From NCBI GenBank assembly GCA_030524135.1, contig JAUNHA010000014.1, positions 1 through 51,617 of the forward strand: DNA of 51,617 nucleotides, read 5' to 3'. This document shows, one piece after another, positions 49,358 to 51,617 of the stretch; positions within the stretch are counted from its first letter, which is position 1, and each line of letters starts with the position of its first letter. The notes under the pieces are model-generated. The model saw nothing but the letters and a program-made list of their open reading frames with translations, searched no databases and was not told where the DNA came from. A program made the position numbers and the translations under genes. This DNA is from Eubacteriales bacterium. GTDB lineage: Bacteria > Bacillota > Clostridia > Lachnospirales > Lachnospiraceae.

Positions 49358-51617
49358 ATGTTGACAAAAGCGCTTAACAAAAAACAAATCATAATCGTAT
49401 CGGCGGCATCTCTTGCGCTTGTTCTTACAGCTGTAGGTCTTGATATCGCGCGTAAATCCGCACCGCTTCCTGAAGCGAGGGGAGAGGAGGCTACAGTATC
49501 CTCCGCAACGGCATCAGAGCCTGCAAATTTCCTTTACTCCGGTATTTCCTCAAAGCTTACCGAGATCGTCGAGGACAAGCCCTATGAGCCTGCGCCTGAT
49601 GTTTTAAACCTCGCCTATTTCTATCCTGACGGGGCTGACACCTCGGATGTTATCAATTCCTATGCGGGCCGGCTCTATACGGAGCTTACCACAATGGAAG
49701 CGCAGTACATGGCGGATATCTATGACATGAGCGACCGCACACCGCTTTCAGTCGCACAGTCCTTAAATCTGCCGACATCACGGGTAATGGGAAAATACAA
49801 CCCCAACAACGCCTCGCACAACCCGGATAACCCCGCTACATGGATCGTCGGCAGCTTTAAAAATGCCAATGTTGCATTTTATGACGGCGACGGAAACCGG
49901 ATCAACGCGTACTCAGCCGTAAAAGAGATCATGTCACTTGCTTCGGTTTATTCCTATTATCACGGCATGTATGACTATGATTCGATGCGCGATTACGCGA
50001 TCAAGCTCTGGAAGCAGTCGCATCGGTATTCCATCAGTCTCGGAAATGTATATTACTGTTCCGGATGCCTGAATAAGACGATCCAGGAGGAGGCTGAGGA
50101 AGCTGCGGCTCAGGAAAAGGAGCAGCTTCTGCTTGAAGAATCACTCGCAAAACGAACGGCGGCATCATCCGGAGAAACACAGGTCATCTATGCGCCCTCC
50201 GGCACGACCGGAGAGGTAGGACCGGGTGTAACAAGACAGAGTACGGAAGGAAGCCGCGCGGACGAGGCTACTTTATTCTTTGATCTCAATGAAACGCAGT
50301 CTGCAGGTGCATCCGCAGGAGCCTCATCAGAAGCACAGCCTTCGGAAGCCGGAAGGAACAGCGGGAATGAGACAATGATGGTAACTTCTGAGGCAGAGAC
50401 CTCTTTGGAGACCGCTGCAGCAACGCTTCCTGCCGTACCGGCGGAAACAGCGGTTCCGGATACATCAGCTCCTCCGACTTCGACAGCAGCGCCGGAAACG
50501 CAGACAACAGCCGCACAGGAAATCACAGCTGCGGGAGATGAGGCTACCTTTGCTGCCTTTTCAAACGGAAGCGGTGCCCTGGGACTTAGCTATTTTGGAA
50601 AGCAGATGCTCGCCGACAATGAAGAGGCTACGATGTTTGGAGCGGAGGCAGAAACTGTCGCTGAAACAGCCGTAACCGAAGCCGCACAGACAGCTCAGGC
50701 GGAGAGTGAAACGGCTGCAGCAGTTGCAGAGACAGCTCCGGAAACTGCAGCCCAGGTCTCTGAAGCTGCCCCTGAAAGCAGCTCACAGGCAGACGGTCCG
50801 GGGGCATTTCTCGGACAGGACGGACTTCCCGCCGAATCCGGGACGCAAGCCGGGGAGGAGACCACAGCCGCGGTCATGACCTCAGGCGTTTCTTCAAATG
50901 AAAGCACACTTCCGGCAATCGGCGAAACTGCGGAAGATACGCAGGAGACATCTGCAGCCGGAGAAAAGGTAAGTACGACCTGTCCCGGACATATCGATCT
51001 CTATATTACGGTAACGATCTATGGCATCGACGATTCGAACGGACTGATCAAGCTTGATACGATCGGTTCGGACAGCAGTAATTTCAATGATGAATGGACC
51101 GGCTGGACAGATGAAATGCGTGCTTATGCGAACGCGCTGAACGCGGAGGACTGGTTCAAGCGCTATGGTCTTACGATCTCGGCGATCAATGTCAGAAATC
51201 CGCTCACAGAGAGTGAAATTGACAGTTATCTTTCCCGTCTCCCGGCAGATATTTCACAGAGCCGCAGAAATGTGATTGATTTTGCGCTTCATTCGGTTGG
51301 AAAGGTGCCGTATTACTGGGGCGGAAAAGCGTACGCGCCGCGGTATGAGGCAAACAACTTCGGCACGCTGGTTTCTCCGGATACAAAGGGAAGAGTGCTG
51401 AGAGGGCTCGACTGCTCGGGCTGGGTCAACTGGGTATACTGGTCAGCGCTCGGTTCAAGGCTTGGAGGTGAAAGCACCTCCACGCTGATTGGATGCGGAG
51501 AACGGATCTCCCGTTCCGATCTGAAGCCTGGAGATATCATCGTAAGAACAGGTGCTGACGCGCACGTCGTCATGTTCCTTGAATGGGCAGGAAACGGCAA
51601 TATGATCGTTGTGCATG
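49358..51617 (+). CDS. NlpC/P60 cell wall hydrolase with long A/E/T-rich linker, 3' truncated
   Basis: The first 753 residues of an exported protein that runs off the window. An N-terminal helix at about 10-27 (IIIVSAASLALVLTAVGL) is a signal peptide or anchor. Residues 50-240 form a domain I do not know (ELTTMEAQYMADIYDMSDRTPL, WIVGSFKNANVAFYDGDGNRIN in pieces). Residues about 245-545 are low complexity, rich in Ala, Glu, Thr and Ser. From about 645 comes the NlpC/P60 peptidase: PYYWGGK, catalytic Cys686 in LDCSGWVNW, GDIIVR and the His of DAHVVMFLEW. The family cuts peptide bonds in peptidoglycan stems. The third polar catalytic residue should lie near the cut end. Confidence 0.88.
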   Translation, partial: MLTKALNKKQIIIVSAASLALVLTAVGLDIARKSAPLPEARGEEATVSSATASEPANFLYSGISSKLTEIVEDKPYEPAPDVLNLAYFYPDGADTSDVINSYAGRLYTELTTMEAQYMADIYDMSDRTPLSVAQSLNLPTSRVMGKYNPNNASHNPDNPATWIVGSFKNANVAFYDGDGNRINAYSAVKEIMSLASVYSYYHGMYDYDSMRDYAIKLWKQSHRYSISLGNVYYCSGCLNKTIQEEAEEAAAQEKEQLLLEESLAKRTAASSGETQVIYAPSGTTGEVGPGVTRQSTEGSRADEATLFFDLNETQSAGASAGASSEAQPSEAGRNSGNETMMVTSEAETSLETAAATLPAVPAETAVPDTSAPPTSTAAPETQTTAAQEITAAGDEATFAAFSNGSGALGLSYFGKQMLADNEEATMFGAEAETVAETAVTEAAQTAQAESETAAAVAETAPETAAQVSEAAPESSSQADGPGAFLGQDGLPAESGTQAGEETTAAVMTSGVSSNESTLPAIGETAEDTQETSAAGEKVSTTCPGHIDLYITVTIYGIDDSNGLIKLDTIGSDSSNFNDEWTGWTDEMRAYANALNAEDWFKRYGLTISAINVRNPLTESEIDSYLSRLPADISQSRRNVIDFALHSVGKVPYYWGGKAYAPRYEANNFGTLVSPDTKGRVLRGLDCSGWVNWVYWSALGSRLGGESTSTLIGCGERISRSDLKPGDIIVRTGADAHVVMFLEWAGNGNMIVVH

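Noticed and set aside
1-51617. CRISPR array, tRNA, rRNA, prophage or insertion sequence
   Set aside because: I saw no regularly spaced repeats, no cloverleaf with conserved T-loop, no rRNA motifs, and no integrase, transposase or phage gene.

Overview
The window reads as a piece of a low-GC-lineage Gram-positive chromosome (Firmicutes/Clostridia, most like Lachnospiraceae) with roughly balanced base composition. The reasons are the gene orders rpmF-plsX-acpP-rnc-smc, ylxM-ffh-rpsP-khpA-rimM-trmD-rplS-lepB-rbgA-rnhB-yraN and rplU-rpmA-obgE-yhbY-yqeK-rsfS-nadD, the strong Shine-Dalgarno sites, and genes typical of Firmicutes (darA, recU, sepF, tmcAL). I see no rRNA or tRNA gene, no CRISPR array, no IS element and no prophage. 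Species-level placement is not possible by eye.

Layout. 1-7037 holds the end of a MATE transporter, an HD protein, an aldo/keto reductase, a small zinc-finger membrane protein, polA, a small unknown gene, coaE and a WalJ-like hydrolase. tmcAL lies on the minus strand (7067-8308). 8409-15967 carries the c-di-AMP receptor darA, acetate kinase, and L32 with the lipid/RNA/chromosome genes plsX, acpP, rnc and smc. 15968-26700 is an accessory block that separates smc from ftsY, genes that commonly sit together. It holds a 1454-residue surface protein that joins leucine-rich repeats, a von Willebrand A domain, a Cna-type domain and a class B sortase domain, followed by a coiled-coil protein, a lipoprotein, argH, and a kinase / membrane beta-helix / HTH regulator module. 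26782-34851 is the SRP and ribosome block (ftsY, ylxM, ffh, S16, khpA, rimM, trmD) plus nudC, a ClC channel and a CBS-domain transporter. 34973-42551 runs from L19 through an unusual PBP-like lipoprotein, lepB, rbgA, rnhB, yraN, pgeF and trpS. 42557-51617 holds recU, L21, L27, obgE, yhbY, yqeK, rsfS, nadD, sepF, lspA, rluD and a 3'-truncated NlpC/P60 wall hydrolase.

Most striking points. (1) The surface protein-sortase fusion has a run of nine G residues right after its signal peptide. Gain or loss of one G gives a stop codon within a few codons in either direction, which is what a phase-variable on/off switch looks like. (2) Several genes (tmcAL, ylxM, lepB and the NlpC/P60 gene) have good promoters placed so close to the start codon, with no Shine-Dalgarno site, that they should give leaderless mRNAs. 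(3) L27 lacks the N-terminal extension usual in Firmicutes, and the Prp protease gene that normally sits between rplU and rpmA is also absent. (4) A divergent kinase, a zinc-ribbon/TM/beta-helix protein and an HTH protein form a compact candidate signalling module. (5) A lipoprotein combines a YARHG segment, a PstS-like binding domain and a WG-like C-terminus.
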